A stretch of 6,717 nt of DNA from Schwartzia sp. (in: firmicutes). Its GTDB lineage: Bacteria; Bacillota; Negativicutes; Selenomonadales; Selenomonadaceae. How positions within the stretch are numbered: the first letter of the stretch is position 1; the number at the start of each line of letters is the position of its first letter. This document shows positions 1-6,658 of the stretch, in pieces. Below the pieces are notes generated by a model. The model made no database searches. It saw only the letters and a list, made by a program, of their open reading frames with translations, and was not told where the DNA came from. A program made the position numbers and the translations under genes. The DNA lies in NCBI GenBank assembly GCA_024691625.1, contig JAILNL010000211.1:1-6717 (forward strand), read 5' to 3'.

Positions 1-2
1 TA

Positions 3-68
3 TGCTGTAATAAAGAGCCGAAGGCAGAGCTTAGAAGGCTATTTCTGAGGTCGGAAAAAGAAGAATAA
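3..68 (+). CDS. Possible C-terminal tail of an upstream gene (partial)
   Basis: The frame beginning at position 3 is open from the window edge to a TAA at 66-68 and would encode about 21 residues with a charged end (…LRRLFLRSEKEE). The stop lies 17 bases before the terminator stem at 86, the same distance seen between the TAXI receptor stop and its own terminator, so a gene end here is plausible. A competing frame from position 1 is also open and ends at TGA 46-48. With so little sequence the frame cannot be settled and no family can be recognised. It is also possible that neither frame is coding and that this is the 3' part of an untranslated RNA. Confidence 0.3.
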   Translation, partial: CCNKEPKAELRRLFLRSEKEE

Positions 69-85
69 TATATACGGAGTCAATC

Positions 86-140
86 AGTCTCCGTCTGTTT
101 TATGCGCACAGCGCAGTAAGCAGGCGGAGACTTTTTTCTT
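86..140 (+). terminator. Strong intrinsic terminator with a long composite hairpin
   Basis: Bases 86-100 pair with 118-132, giving 15 bp that include two G-U wobbles (T94-G124 and T98-G120). After a small internal loop, TGCGC 103-107 pairs with GCGCA 111-115 around an ACA triloop. The hairpin runs into TTTTTT (132-137), then CTT. It would end an upstream transcript and insulate the TAXI promoter at 222. An alternative 6-bp hairpin, ACGGAG 74-79 with CTCCGT 89-94, uses part of the same left arm, so the two cannot form together. Confidence 0.85.
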
Positions 141-164
141 TCGAAATACGAATAGATTTCAATG

Positions 165-198
165 TTTTTGTATTTTTTTGTATTTTTACGTTTTTTAA
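165..198 (+). promoter_or_regulatory. T-rich tract with regularly spaced T-runs upstream of the promoter
   Basis: T-runs of five to seven bases lie at 165-169, 173-179, 183-187 and 191-196, with centres about 9 bases apart. Two of the separators are identical (GTA). The tract covers roughly -69 to -36 relative to the predicted transcription start near 234, where UP elements and intrinsic bends act. An effect on promoter strength is inference; the spacing is a little shorter than one helical turn. Confidence 0.4.
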
Positions 199-227
199 TA
201 GAAATTGCATACCTTCTATGCTATAAT
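199..227 (+). promoter_or_regulatory. Extended -10 sigma-70-type promoter of the TAXI-TRAP operon
   Basis: A consensus TATAAT lies at 222-227, preceded by TG at 219-220 and one base, which makes a perfect extended -10 element. At the optimal 17-bp spacing the -35 is only TAGAAA (199-204, four of six matches), as is common where an extended -10 compensates. Transcription would start near 234, giving a 5' leader of about 30 bases. The short inverted repeat GCATA-N5-TATGC (207-221) sits between the two elements and could be an operator. No longer regulatory RNA fits in so short a leader. Confidence 0.75.
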
Positions 228-264
228 GACATACGTAGTTAAGATTTCAGAAGGGGGAATCACA

Positions 265-1236
265 ATGAAGTTAGGAAAATGGAGCAGGTTTGCGGTACTC
301 GGTGTGCTGCTGGCGCTTATGACTATGATCATGGCAGGCTGCGGCGGCGGAGACGGAAAAAGCGCTGAGAAGAAGTTTTTGAATATCGCTACGGGCGGCA
401 CGGCAGGTACATATTATCCTATCGGCGGTGCTATGGCCGAGATTTTGAACAAGAAGATTCCGGGCATGAATGCAAGCGCACAGAGCACGGGTGCTTCTGT
501 AGCAAACATCAACATGCTGAAGGACGGTTCGGTTGACCTGGCAATCGTCCAGAATGACATCACGTACTATGCTGTGAACGGCACGGAGATGTTCAAGGAT
601 AAGAAGGTTGAGAGCCTTCGCGGTATCGCAACACTTTATCCGGAAACATGCCAGATTGTTACGCTTGAGAAATCCGGTATCAAATCGGTAGCTGATCTCA
701 AAGGAAAACGCGTAGCAGTAGGCGCAAGCGGCAGCGGCGCGGAAGCCAATGCACGTCAGATTCTGGCTGTATACGGAATCACTTATGATGATATTCAGGT
801 TCAGTACCTCTCCTTCGGTGAGGCTTCCAATGCACTGAAGGACGGCAATGTTGATGCTGCATTTGTTACTGCAGGCTATCCGACGGCAGCTATTCAGGAT
901 ATTGCTTCCCAGCATCCGGTCCGTCTGCTGGCAGTCGATGCGGCAGCTGCTGACAAGCTCATTGCGAAATATCCGTTCTACACAAAGACGAAGATTCCGG
1001 CAGGCACATATGCAGGCTTTAACGAAGAGGTTGAGGCTGTTTCCGTTATGGCAATGCTCGTTGCTACGGATAAGCTGAATGATTCTCTCGGCTATGATGT
1101 GACGAAAGCGCTTTTCACGACGCTTGACCGTATCCAGTCTGCTCATTCTGTAGGCAAGCTCATCACGAAGGAAGGCGCGATGAAGGGCATGCCGATTAAG
1201 ATGAATGCGGGCGCAGAGAAATTCTTCAAGGAATAA
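265..1236 (+). CDS. TAXI family TRAP transporter solute-binding lipoprotein
   Basis: Encodes a 323-residue extracytoplasmic receptor of a TRAP transporter, the subunit that captures solute and delivers it to the permease. Residues 1-26 form a lipoprotein signal: positive start (MKLGKWSR), hydrophobic core, and lipobox MAGC with the lipidated Cys at 26. The mature part opens with the TAXI signature ATGGTAGTYYPIGG (42-55) and carries LYPE and the GASGSGAEANARQIL stretch typical of the family; length is normal. The start at 265 is preceded by GGGGG (253-257) at 7-base spacing. An in-frame TTG at 205 is upstream of the predicted transcription start, so a longer form is unlikely. It is the first gene of the unit, followed by a terminator hairpin, DUF1850 and the permease. 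The substrate cannot be read from sequence; studied TAXI receptors bind glutamate/glutamine-like or dicarboxylate ligands. Confidence 0.95.
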   Translation: MKLGKWSRFAVLGVLLALMTMIMAGCGGGDGKSAEKKFLNIATGGTAGTYYPIGGAMAEILNKKIPGMNASAQSTGASVANINMLKDGSVDLAIVQNDITYYAVNGTEMFKDKKVESLRGIATLYPETCQIVTLEKSGIKSVADLKGKRVAVGASGSGAEANARQILAVYGITYDDIQVQYLSFGEASNALKDGNVDAAFVTAGYPTAAIQDIASQHPVRLLAVDAAAADKLIAKYPFYTKTKIPAGTYAGFNEEVEAVSVMAMLVATDKLNDSLGYDVTKALFTTLDRIQSAHSVGKLITKEGAMKGMPIKMNAGAEKFFKE

Positions 1237-1253
1237 GTCCGAAATAAATGGGG

Positions 1254-1279
1254 ACGGGCGCGAACAGCGCCCGTTTTCT
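1254..1279 (+). terminator. Intra-operon intrinsic terminator / attenuator after the receptor gene
   Basis: ACGGGCGC (1254-1261) and GCGCCCGT (1267-1274) form a perfect, mostly G-C 8-bp stem around a 5-base loop, followed by TTTT and CT (1274-1279). It begins 17 bases after the receptor stop and 20 bases before the DUF1850 start. I see no new promoter between, so expression of the downstream genes should depend on readthrough. It could also act as a 3' stabiliser of a receptor-only mRNA. Confidence 0.8.
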
Positions 1280-1299
1280 GTGTGAGAGGCGTGCGGTGT

Positions 1300-1791
1300 A
1301 TGACACGAGGGAAAGCAATACTGCTTTTTTCTTTGGTAATTATACTGAGCGGTATAGGATGGTATGCTTTCCGTCCGTATATTGCTGTGAGCTCGGAGGG
1401 AAGACTGCTCTTTTCCGTACCGGCGGAAAAGGGGCTTGCCTTTTCTACGAGGTTTATACACTCCGTTCAGAAAACTCCTGTTGAGGAGTATTTTACGGTG
1501 AATGACTCTATAGACGGCTTTGTGCTACATTCGACACGGTATCAGTCCTTTGGCGTGGGACTGCCGTTTCTTTCGACGGAAGGCGCCTTTCGGCAGGAGG
1601 GCGACTGGTTCGTCATGGACGGAATGGAACGGAATATTCCTGTCCTTACTCTGCGGCCGGGTGTCGGCACAGAGCTTACGCTTCGCATAAATGATGAGAT
1701 TTTCCCCTTATGTGAAATGGTTTCCCTCGGAACGCCCATAACGCTTCGGATTGTTCCGAGATACAAAATATGGTCCGGGCTCGACGGCTGA
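1300..1791 (+). CDS. DUF1850 domain protein of a TAXI-TRAP operon
   Basis: A 163-residue protein of unknown biochemical role. A single hydrophobic segment at about residues 6-24 follows a short basic start and would act as an uncleaved membrane anchor or signal peptide, leaving the rest outside the cytoplasm. The body carries the DUF1850 hallmarks HSVQKTPVEEYF (54-65) and YQSFGVGLP (81-89). DUF1850 genes are known to recur between TAXI receptors and fused TRAP permeases, exactly as here; an accessory role in receptor-permease coupling is inference. The ATG at 1300 is chosen because AGAGG (1285-1289) precedes it at 10 bases. In-frame GTG codons at 1282 and 1291 lack a properly spaced ribosome site. 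The next gene starts 24 bases downstream. Confidence 0.85.
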   Translation: MTRGKAILLFSLVIILSGIGWYAFRPYIAVSSEGRLLFSVPAEKGLAFSTRFIHSVQKTPVEEYFTVNDSIDGFVLHSTRYQSFGVGLPFLSTEGAFRQEGDWFVMDGMERNIPVLTLRPGVGTELTLRINDEIFPLCEMVSLGTPITLRIVPRYKIWSGLDG

Positions 1792-1815
1792 GCCCATGGA
1801 AAGGTTGATTTATTC

Positions 1816-3741
1816 ATGGCAGACGAAAAGAATGAAAAGCTTGCCGAGAACGTCCTGAAAAAATATGATAAGGAATCTAATACGGCGGTGCATACGGGCT
1901 TTTTGGCAAAGTTTGTGTCCGCACTGGCAATAACCTTCTCAATTTTTCAGCTCTATACGGCAGTCTTCGGAGTATTGGACGCGCAGCTTCAGCGTGCGGT
2001 ACATCTGGGCTTCGGTCTCGCGCTGGTGTTTCTTCTCTATCCTACGCGCAGGGCGCATGGCCTTGAGGTACATTTTGAAGATTATATTCTCGCATTTTTG
2101 GGTGCGGCGGCTCCTGCGTACATCTTTATTGAGTACCAGCAGCTGGTGCTTCGCGCAGGAACGGTGACCTCTCTGGATTTTGCGGTGGGTGCTGTGGGAC
2201 TGCTGCTGGTAATCGAGGCAACACGCCGCGTGGTAGGTATTCCTATGCTGGTTGTTGTTATGGCGTTCCTGGCGTACGCATTTGCAGGCCCTTATATGCC
2301 GGGGATGCTTGCTCACCGCGGTCTTACGCCGCAGCAGCTTATAGGGCATCTTTTTTTCACCACAGAAGGTATTTTCGGTATTCCTCTCGGTGTATCCTCG
2401 ACATTTATCTTTCTCTTTATCCTGTTCGGAGCGTATCTTGAGTCCACGGGACTTGGAAGATTCTTTATTGACCTTGCCAACGCAATCGCAGGATGGGCAA
2501 GCGGCGGTCCGGCGAAGGTCGCGGTGCTTTCATCGGGATTAATGGGTACGGTTTCGGGAAGCTCCGTTGCGAATGTTGTCGGTACGGGAAGCTTTACAAT
2601 TCCGATGATGAAAAAGCTCGGCTATGATAAAGAATTTGCCGGAGCGGTTGAAGCGGCCGCATCTACGGGTGGTCAGCTTATGCCTCCGGTCATGGGTGCT
2701 GCGGCGTTTCTTATGGCTGAGTTTGTAGGTGTTCCTTATCTTGATGTTGTTAAGGCTGCCATCATCCCTGCTGTGCTGTATTTTGCGGGCGTATGGCTTG
2801 GTGTTCATTTTGAGGCAAAACGCAAAAAACTTAAAGGTGTTCCGAGAGAGGAGCTTCCTAAGGCAAGTGTTATCCTGAAAGAGCGCGGTCATTTGGCCAT
2901 TCCTCTTGTGGTTATTATTTATCTTCTCGTCAGCGGCTATACACCGATGCGTGCGGCGCTTTACGCTATCGTGCTTTCCATTGCTGCTTCCGCACTTCGT
3001 GCATCAACACGTATGAAGCCAATCGAGATTATAAAAGGACTGGAGAACGGCGCGCGTAATATTCTGGGCGTTCTCGTTGCCTGCGCTTCCGCGGGTATCA
3101 TTATCGGTGTTGTAACGAAGACGGGCGTAGGTCTGAAGCTGGCTTCGGCTCTTCTGGAGCTTTCGGGAGGAATGCTCCTTCCGACGATGTTCTTTACGAT
3201 GATTACGGCGCTGCTCCTCGGCATGGGTGTGCCGACAACGGCAAACTATGTCATTACATCGACTATCGCGGCGCCTGCTTTGGTGCAGATGGGTATTCCT
3301 GTTCTTGCAGCGCACATGTTCGTGTTCTATTTCGGTATTATCGCGGACGTTACACCGCCGGTAGCTCTCGCAGCATACGCAGGCTCAGCTATCAGCGGAG
3401 GCAATCCGCTGAGGACCGGCGTGAATGCATCGAAGCTCGCTATCGCGGCGTTCATTATACCGTATGTGTTCGTGCTGAATCCTGTTGTTCTGATGGTTGA
3501 CGCTACACCGATGGGACTCATTCAGACTCTCGTAACGGCAGTTATCGGCATGATTGCGGTAAGCTCGTCGCTTATCGGACATCTTGTAACCGACATGCGT
3601 CTGCCGGAAAGAATAGTCCTGTTTGCTGCAGGACTTATGATGATAATACCGGGGCTTGGTACTGACCTTGCAGGTCTTGCTGTTCTCGCCGGAAGCATTG
3701 TTCTGCAGAAACGCAGAGAAACTGCACGACAATTTAATTAA
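1816..3741 (+). CDS. TRAP transporter fused permease (4TM/12TM, DctQM-type)
   Basis: A 641-residue integral membrane protein joining the small (DctQ-like) and large (DctM-like) TRAP subunits in one chain. It moves the receptor-bound solute inward using an ion gradient, usually sodium. A charged cytoplasmic start of about 30 residues precedes hydrophobic helices near 32-52, 61-76, 89-107 and 120-133. IEATRR (132-137), conserved in the fused family, ends this first region. The DctM part follows, with the signatures GSSVANVVGTG (248-258) and LLGMGVPTTANY (467-478), then a long conserved run of small residues around FGIIADVTPPVALAAYAGSA. Length is usual for the TRAP 4TM/12TM fusion family. The start follows GGAAAGG at 1798-1804, 11 bases upstream. 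Permease, DUF1850 and TAXI receptor together form a complete transporter; a strong terminator follows. Confidence 0.95.
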   Translation: MADEKNEKLAENVLKKYDKESNTAVHTGFLAKFVSALAITFSIFQLYTAVFGVLDAQLQRAVHLGFGLALVFLLYPTRRAHGLEVHFEDYILAFLGAAAPAYIFIEYQQLVLRAGTVTSLDFAVGAVGLLLVIEATRRVVGIPMLVVVMAFLAYAFAGPYMPGMLAHRGLTPQQLIGHLFFTTEGIFGIPLGVSSTFIFLFILFGAYLESTGLGRFFIDLANAIAGWASGGPAKVAVLSSGLMGTVSGSSVANVVGTGSFTIPMMKKLGYDKEFAGAVEAAASTGGQLMPPVMGAAAFLMAEFVGVPYLDVVKAAIIPAVLYFAGVWLGVHFEAKRKKLKGVPREELPKASVILKERGHLAIPLVVIIYLLVSGYTPMRAALYAIVLSIAASALRASTRMKPIEIIKGLENGARNILGVLVACASAGIIIGVVTKTGVGLKLASALLELSGGMLLPTMFFTMITALLLGMGVPTTANYVITSTIAAPALVQMGIPVLAAHMFVFYFGIIADVTPPVALAAYAGSAISGGNPLRTGVNASKLAIAAFIIPYVFVLNPVVLMVDATPMGLIQTLVTAVIGMIAVSSSLIGHLVTDMRLPERIVLFAAGLMMIIPGLGTDLAGLAVLAGSIVLQKRRETARQFN

Positions 3742-3749
3742 TGCAAATG

Positions 3750-3790
3750 AAAACAGACATCGATTTTTTCGGTGTCTGTTTTAGTTTTAC
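3750..3790 (+). terminator. Intrinsic terminator ending the TAXI-TRAP operon
   Basis: Bases 3750-3762 pair with 3770-3782 (13 bp, one G-U wobble) around an ATTTTTT loop. The right arm ends in TTTT, then AGTTTTA. The left arm begins with AAAA, so the element could also work on the opposite strand. It starts 8 bases after the permease stop and separates the transporter unit from the promoter at 3804. Confidence 0.9.
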
Positions 3791-3803
3791 GGTGTATATT
3801 GTT

Positions 3804-3832
3804 TTGCAATCTTAGCGATTATGTCGTATGAT
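3804..3832 (+). promoter_or_regulatory. Sigma-70-type promoter of the PDE-queF unit
   Basis: TTGCAA (3804-3809) and TATGAT (3827-3832) match the -35 and -10 consensus at four and five of six bases, with exactly 17 bp between them. It lies just beyond the operon terminator and before the strong ribosome site at 3873, which is where a promoter is expected. Transcription would begin near 3839 and give a leader of about 48 bases. An upstream in-frame ATG at 3821 falls inside the promoter and would not be in this message. Confidence 0.65.
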
Positions 3833-3872
3833 AAAAGAGGTAGAATCTCCACCTCAATGATGGGGGCAGAAA

Positions 3873-3880
3873 GGCGGAGG
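3873..3880 (+). promoter_or_regulatory. Strong ribosome binding site fixing the PAS-GGDEF-EAL start
   Basis: GGCGGAGG ends 6 bases before ATG 3887, ideal spacing. No comparable site precedes the in-frame ATG codons at 3821, 3857 or 3860. ACCTC at 3851-3855 is complementary to GAGGT at 3877-3881, so the leader could partly hide this site. Confidence 0.8.
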
Positions 3881-3886
3881 TATTTT

Positions 3887-5617
3887 ATGAGAATGAAGCC
3901 TCGCTATAATATTCCGGCGTCCCTTCAGCGGCTAAAGCCATATTTTGAAGTGCTTTCCCGTACAAGTGATGTTTATTATTACATAATGGACGTTGAGTCG
4001 AGGGTAACGATTTTTTCCGAAAACTGGGTAAAGGATTTCGGAATGGGGAGAAACGTCATATCGGATATAGATGCTGCGTGGATGCCGCATATACACCCGG
4101 ATGATGTAGAGGGCCTCAGAAAGAAAAAAGAAGAAGTTCTTTTGCATAAGAAAGAAACAAAAATAAATATAGACTACAGAGCAAAGGACCGCGACGGAAA
4201 GTATGTGTGGCTGCGCTGCCGCGGAGAAATTTTGGATAACGACAGGGGAATGCATCCGGTGCTTGCCGGGGCGCTGACCCGCCTTGACCAGCTTAATGAA
4301 GCGGACAAGGTAACAGGCCTTTTGAATAAAGAACAGTTCGGGCAGGCTATTCGTGAAGCACTTGATGAATTTCGGCGTTCGGGGATGAGCGGTGAGATTC
4401 TCCTTCTTGGACTTGATAATTTTAAAATAATCAATGAGACGTATAACCGTTCCTTCGGTGATGAGGTTCTGCGTGTAACGGCAGAACAGATTCAGAACAT
4501 ATTTCCTGAAGGAACACACCTGTATAAGCTTGATGGCGATGTGTTCGGTGTTGTGCTGCCGGGTACTGGTGAAGGCCAGGTAATGAAGTATTTCAAGGCT
4601 ATTCAGAAGTGCATGAGCCGTCAGCAGTTCATCGACGGAAAGATGTATTTCTGTACCGTTTCAGGAGGAACTGTCGCTTATCCGCAGGGAGGAAAGGAGT
4701 ATCAGGCACTTTATAAGCACGCCGAGGCAGCTCTTGACCTTGCAAAGCGCGACGGAAAGAATCAGAATGTTTTCTTTACCCGTGAGCAGTATAACCGATG
4801 GATGCGTTCGCTTACCATGCGGGATACCATTAAGACAAGCGTGGAAAACGGGTGCGAAGGTTTCTCACTGTTCTATCAGCCCCAGGTTGACGCCGTTTCG
4901 AGGAGGCTGAAGGGCGCTGAGGCGCTGCTGCGCTGGAAGAATCCTAAAGGGCGCATGGTTGCTCCGATGGAGTTTGTTCCTATTCTCGAAGAGACTAAAA
5001 TGATACTTCCGCTGGGCAAATGGATTGTCCGGGAAGCACTGAAGACTTGTGTGAAATGGCGTAAGGTTGTGCCTGATTTCACCATGAGTATTAACGTATC
5101 GTATGCGCAGATAAAGGATATTACCTTCTTTTCTTTTGTGCGCGACGTTATACGTGAATATGAGCTTCCGCCTGAGGCATTGACGCTGGAGCTTACGGAG
5201 AGTACGATTGTTTCGGACTGGTCCTTCCTGAATCAGCAGTTTGACGAGTTCAGGCAGGAAGGAATCCATATCGCAATGGATGATTTCGGAACAGGGTATT
5301 CGTCCCTTGCTTATTTGAAAAATCTCTCGTGCGATATCGTAAAGGTAGACCGCGAGTTTGTAAAACATATTATAGAGAGTGAGTTTGACCGTGAGCTTGT
5401 GCAGTATACGGTGACTCTCTGCCACGGACTTGGAATGCAGGTCTGCATTGAAGGCGTGGAGGAAAAGGATGTATATGATATTGTCACGAAGGACTGCGGA
5501 GCGGATTACATTCAGGGGTATCTGTTCGGACGTCCGTTCAGCGAGGCAGATTTCGTGGAGCAGTATCTGACAAAAGAGACTTTGGAGTACCGCGATGTCA
5601 AGAGTGAAAACAGATGA
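3887..5617 (+). CDS. PAS-GGDEF-EAL protein, probable c-di-GMP phosphodiesterase
   Basis: A 576-residue protein without evident membrane segments. A PAS fold (about 25-125, with HPDD at 70-73) would sense a signal. A GGDEF domain follows (about 138-300, opening with DKVTGLLN at 140-147), then an EAL domain (about 312-560). The GGDEF site is degenerate: DGDVF (216-220) replaces GGDEF, and Gly175 stands where the first metal-binding Asp of the DxD motif is expected, so cyclase activity is unlikely; GTP binding as an allosteric input is possible. The EAL site is intact: EALLRW (345-350), Asn403, ELTE (435-438), DDFGTGY (465-471), Lys486/Asp488, EGVE (522-525) and QGY (543-545), predicting hydrolysis of c-di-GMP to pGpG. 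The start at 3887 is set by the ribosome site GGCGGAGG; an upstream ATG at 3821 lies within the promoter. It overlaps queF by 23 bases. Confidence 0.93.
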   Translation: MRMKPRYNIPASLQRLKPYFEVLSRTSDVYYYIMDVESRVTIFSENWVKDFGMGRNVISDIDAAWMPHIHPDDVEGLRKKKEEVLLHKKETKINIDYRAKDRDGKYVWLRCRGEILDNDRGMHPVLAGALTRLDQLNEADKVTGLLNKEQFGQAIREALDEFRRSGMSGEILLLGLDNFKIINETYNRSFGDEVLRVTAEQIQNIFPEGTHLYKLDGDVFGVVLPGTGEGQVMKYFKAIQKCMSRQQFIDGKMYFCTVSGGTVAYPQGGKEYQALYKHAEAALDLAKRDGKNQNVFFTREQYNRWMRSLTMRDTIKTSVENGCEGFSLFYQPQVDAVSRRLKGAEALLRWKNPKGRMVAPMEFVPILEETKMILPLGKWIVREALKTCVKWRKVVPDFTMSINVSYAQIKDITFFSFVRDVIREYELPPEALTLELTESTIVSDWSFLNQQFDEFRQEGIHIAMDDFGTGYSSLAYLKNLSCDIVKVDREFVKHIIESEFDRELVQYTVTLCHGLGMQVCIEGVEEKDVYDIVTKDCGADYIQGYLFGRPFSEADFVEQYLTKETLEYRDVKSENR

Positions 5618-6089
5618 AAAGCTGACGAAGCTGGGAAGCAACGGGACAAAATATCCCCAGGATTATGCCCCGGAGATGCTTGAGACCTTCGTAAATAAGC
5701 ACCAGGAAAATGATTATTGGGTAAAGTTTAACTGCCCTGAGTTTACAACGCTCTGTCCTATAACGGGACAGCCGGATTTTGCGACGCTTTACATTTCGTA
5801 TGTTCCGGATGTGAAAATGGTCGAAAGCAAATCTTTGAAGCTGTATTTGTTCAGCTTCAGAAATCACGGCGATTTTCATGAGGATGTTGTCAACATAATC
5901 ATGAAAGATCTTATAAAGCTTTTGGAGCCGCGCTATATTGAGGTATGGGGGAAATTCCTCCCTCGCGGCGGCATCTCCATTGACCCGTATGCAAATTACG
6001 GAAAACCGGGGACGAAGTATGAAAAGCTGGCGGAAATGAGGTTCAGCCGGCATGATCTTCAGGGGCTGGATAAGGTAGATAACCGTTAA
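5595..6089 (+). CDS. queF: NADPH-dependent 7-cyano-7-deazaguanine reductase (preQ0 reductase)
   Basis: Reduces the nitrile of preQ0 to the amine of preQ1 using two NADPH, a cytoplasmic step in making the tRNA base queuosine. At 164 residues it is the short, unimodular type known from Bacillus. Cys54 within [13 protein letters not shown] matches the catalytic cysteine that forms the thioimide, and Asp61 matches the proton donor. ESKSLK (77-82) is the QueF signature, and His95-Glu96 in FRNHGDFHE match the substrate-binding pair; these sit one residue before their Bacillus subtilis counterparts (Cys55, Asp62, Glu97). The ATG at 5595 has GGAG (5584-5587) at 7 bases and lies inside the end of the EAL gene, so translation is probably coupled. 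No queC, queD or queE is present in the window and I recognise no preQ1 riboswitch. Confidence 0.95.
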   Translation: MSRVKTDEKLTKLGSNGTKYPQDYAPEMLETFVNKHQENDYWVKFNCPEFTTLCPITGQPDFATLYISYVPDVKMVESKSLKLYLFSFRNHGDFHEDVVNIIMKDLIKLLEPRYIEVWGKFLPRGGISIDPYANYGKPGTKYEKLAEMRFSRHDLQGLDKVDNR

Positions 6090-6105
6090 AACAGGGGTGA
6101 GCAGG

Positions 6106-6642
6106 ATGAATAATATTTTGAGAAATGTGTTAATGCGCCGCAGTGTTTCGCAGTTTGAAGAACGTCCTATCCGTGATGAGGATCTCATGGAGATTCTTGA
6201 AGAAGGAAAGGCTCTTTCCAATGCAGTGAATAATCAGGAGTGGCATTTTACAATCCTGCAGAATCGAAAGCTCATCAAGCAGCTTTATGATGCCCAGACG
6301 GAGGCGGCTGCACCAATCCCTGACATTAAAGAATTCCTTCCGATTGAGGCACCTTTGCTTTTGATTATTTCGGGGCGAAAGGATGTTAAGTATGTGGAGG
6401 ATGCTGCTAATATGGTGTTTGGCAGTATGATGCTTGTAGCTGATAAGTACGGTATAGGCTCATGCTGGCTGGCTTCCATGCCTAAGCTTTTTGAGACGGA
6501 GGCCGGGAAGAGTGTTCTTGACCAGATGAGTGTTCCAAAAGGATATACTCCGCTGTGCGTGGGGGCGTTCGGATATAAAAAGACGGTTGTTGCAACAAGC
6601 GTGCTTTCTACTGATGACAACATCGTGAATATTATTAAGTAA
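6106..6642 (+). CDS. Small nitroreductase-family FMN oxidoreductase
   Basis: A 178-residue member of the nitroreductase family: flavin enzymes that usually dimerise, bind FMN and use NAD(P)H to reduce nitro compounds, quinones, flavins or other acceptors. RRS at 11-13 is the phosphate-binding start of the family, ALSNAVNNQEWHF (36-48) the matching loop, and GIGSCWLAS (116-124) plus PKGYTPLCVGAFGY (144-157) the C-terminal half. It is shorter than classical NfsB or BluB proteins and I see no BluB features, so DMB synthesis is unlikely. The ATG at 6106 follows GGGGTG (6094-6099) at 6 bases; an in-frame GTG at 6097 lies within that ribosome site and is less likely. The gap to queF is 16 bases and to the adenosyltransferase gene 16 bases, so co-transcription is likely. 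The physiological acceptor is unknown. Confidence 0.85.
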   Translation: MNNILRNVLMRRSVSQFEERPIRDEDLMEILEEGKALSNAVNNQEWHFTILQNRKLIKQLYDAQTEAAAPIPDIKEFLPIEAPLLLIISGRKDVKYVEDAANMVFGSMMLVADKYGIGSCWLASMPKLFETEAGKSVLDQMSVPKGYTPLCVGAFGYKKTVVATSVLSTDDNIVNIIK

Positions 6643-6658
6643 TAATGGGGGAGAAAAA

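Noticed and set aside
1..140. A riboswitch or structured RNA gene before the terminator
   Set aside because: I looked for T-box, cobalamin, preQ1, SRP and tmRNA hallmarks and saw none; the hairpins are explained as a terminator. A partial unknown RNA cut by the window edge cannot be excluded.
205..264. A 20-residue N-terminal extension of the TAXI receptor starting at TTG 205
   Set aside because: It overlaps the extended -10 element, lies upstream of the predicted transcription start, and would place extra sequence before a normal lipoprotein signal peptide.
271..1461. Open frame of 396 codons on the minus strand, antisense to the TAXI receptor gene
   Set aside because: The translation is rich in Cys, Arg, His and Ser without any domain I recognise, and it lies opposite a clear TAXI gene. 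It is best explained as a shadow of that gene's codon pattern.
3821..3886. A 22-residue N-terminal extension of the PAS-GGDEF-EAL protein starting at ATG 3821
   Set aside because: That ATG overlaps the predicted -10 and has no ribosome site, whereas GGCGGAGG is ideally placed for ATG 3887.
4865..5641. Open frame of 258 codons on the minus strand, antisense to the EAL domain
   Set aside because: The opposite strand has every EAL catalytic motif in order. The minus-strand translation shows no family signature.
5598..6221. Open frame of 207 codons on the minus strand across queF and the nitroreductase start
   Set aside because: It spans two well-supported + strand genes and the gap between them, and has no recognisable domain.
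6106..6642. Nitroreductase as BluB (DMB synthase), suggested by the neighbouring corrinoid gene
   Set aside because: At 178 residues it is shorter than typical BluB, and I do not see BluB-specific features, only general nitroreductase motifs.
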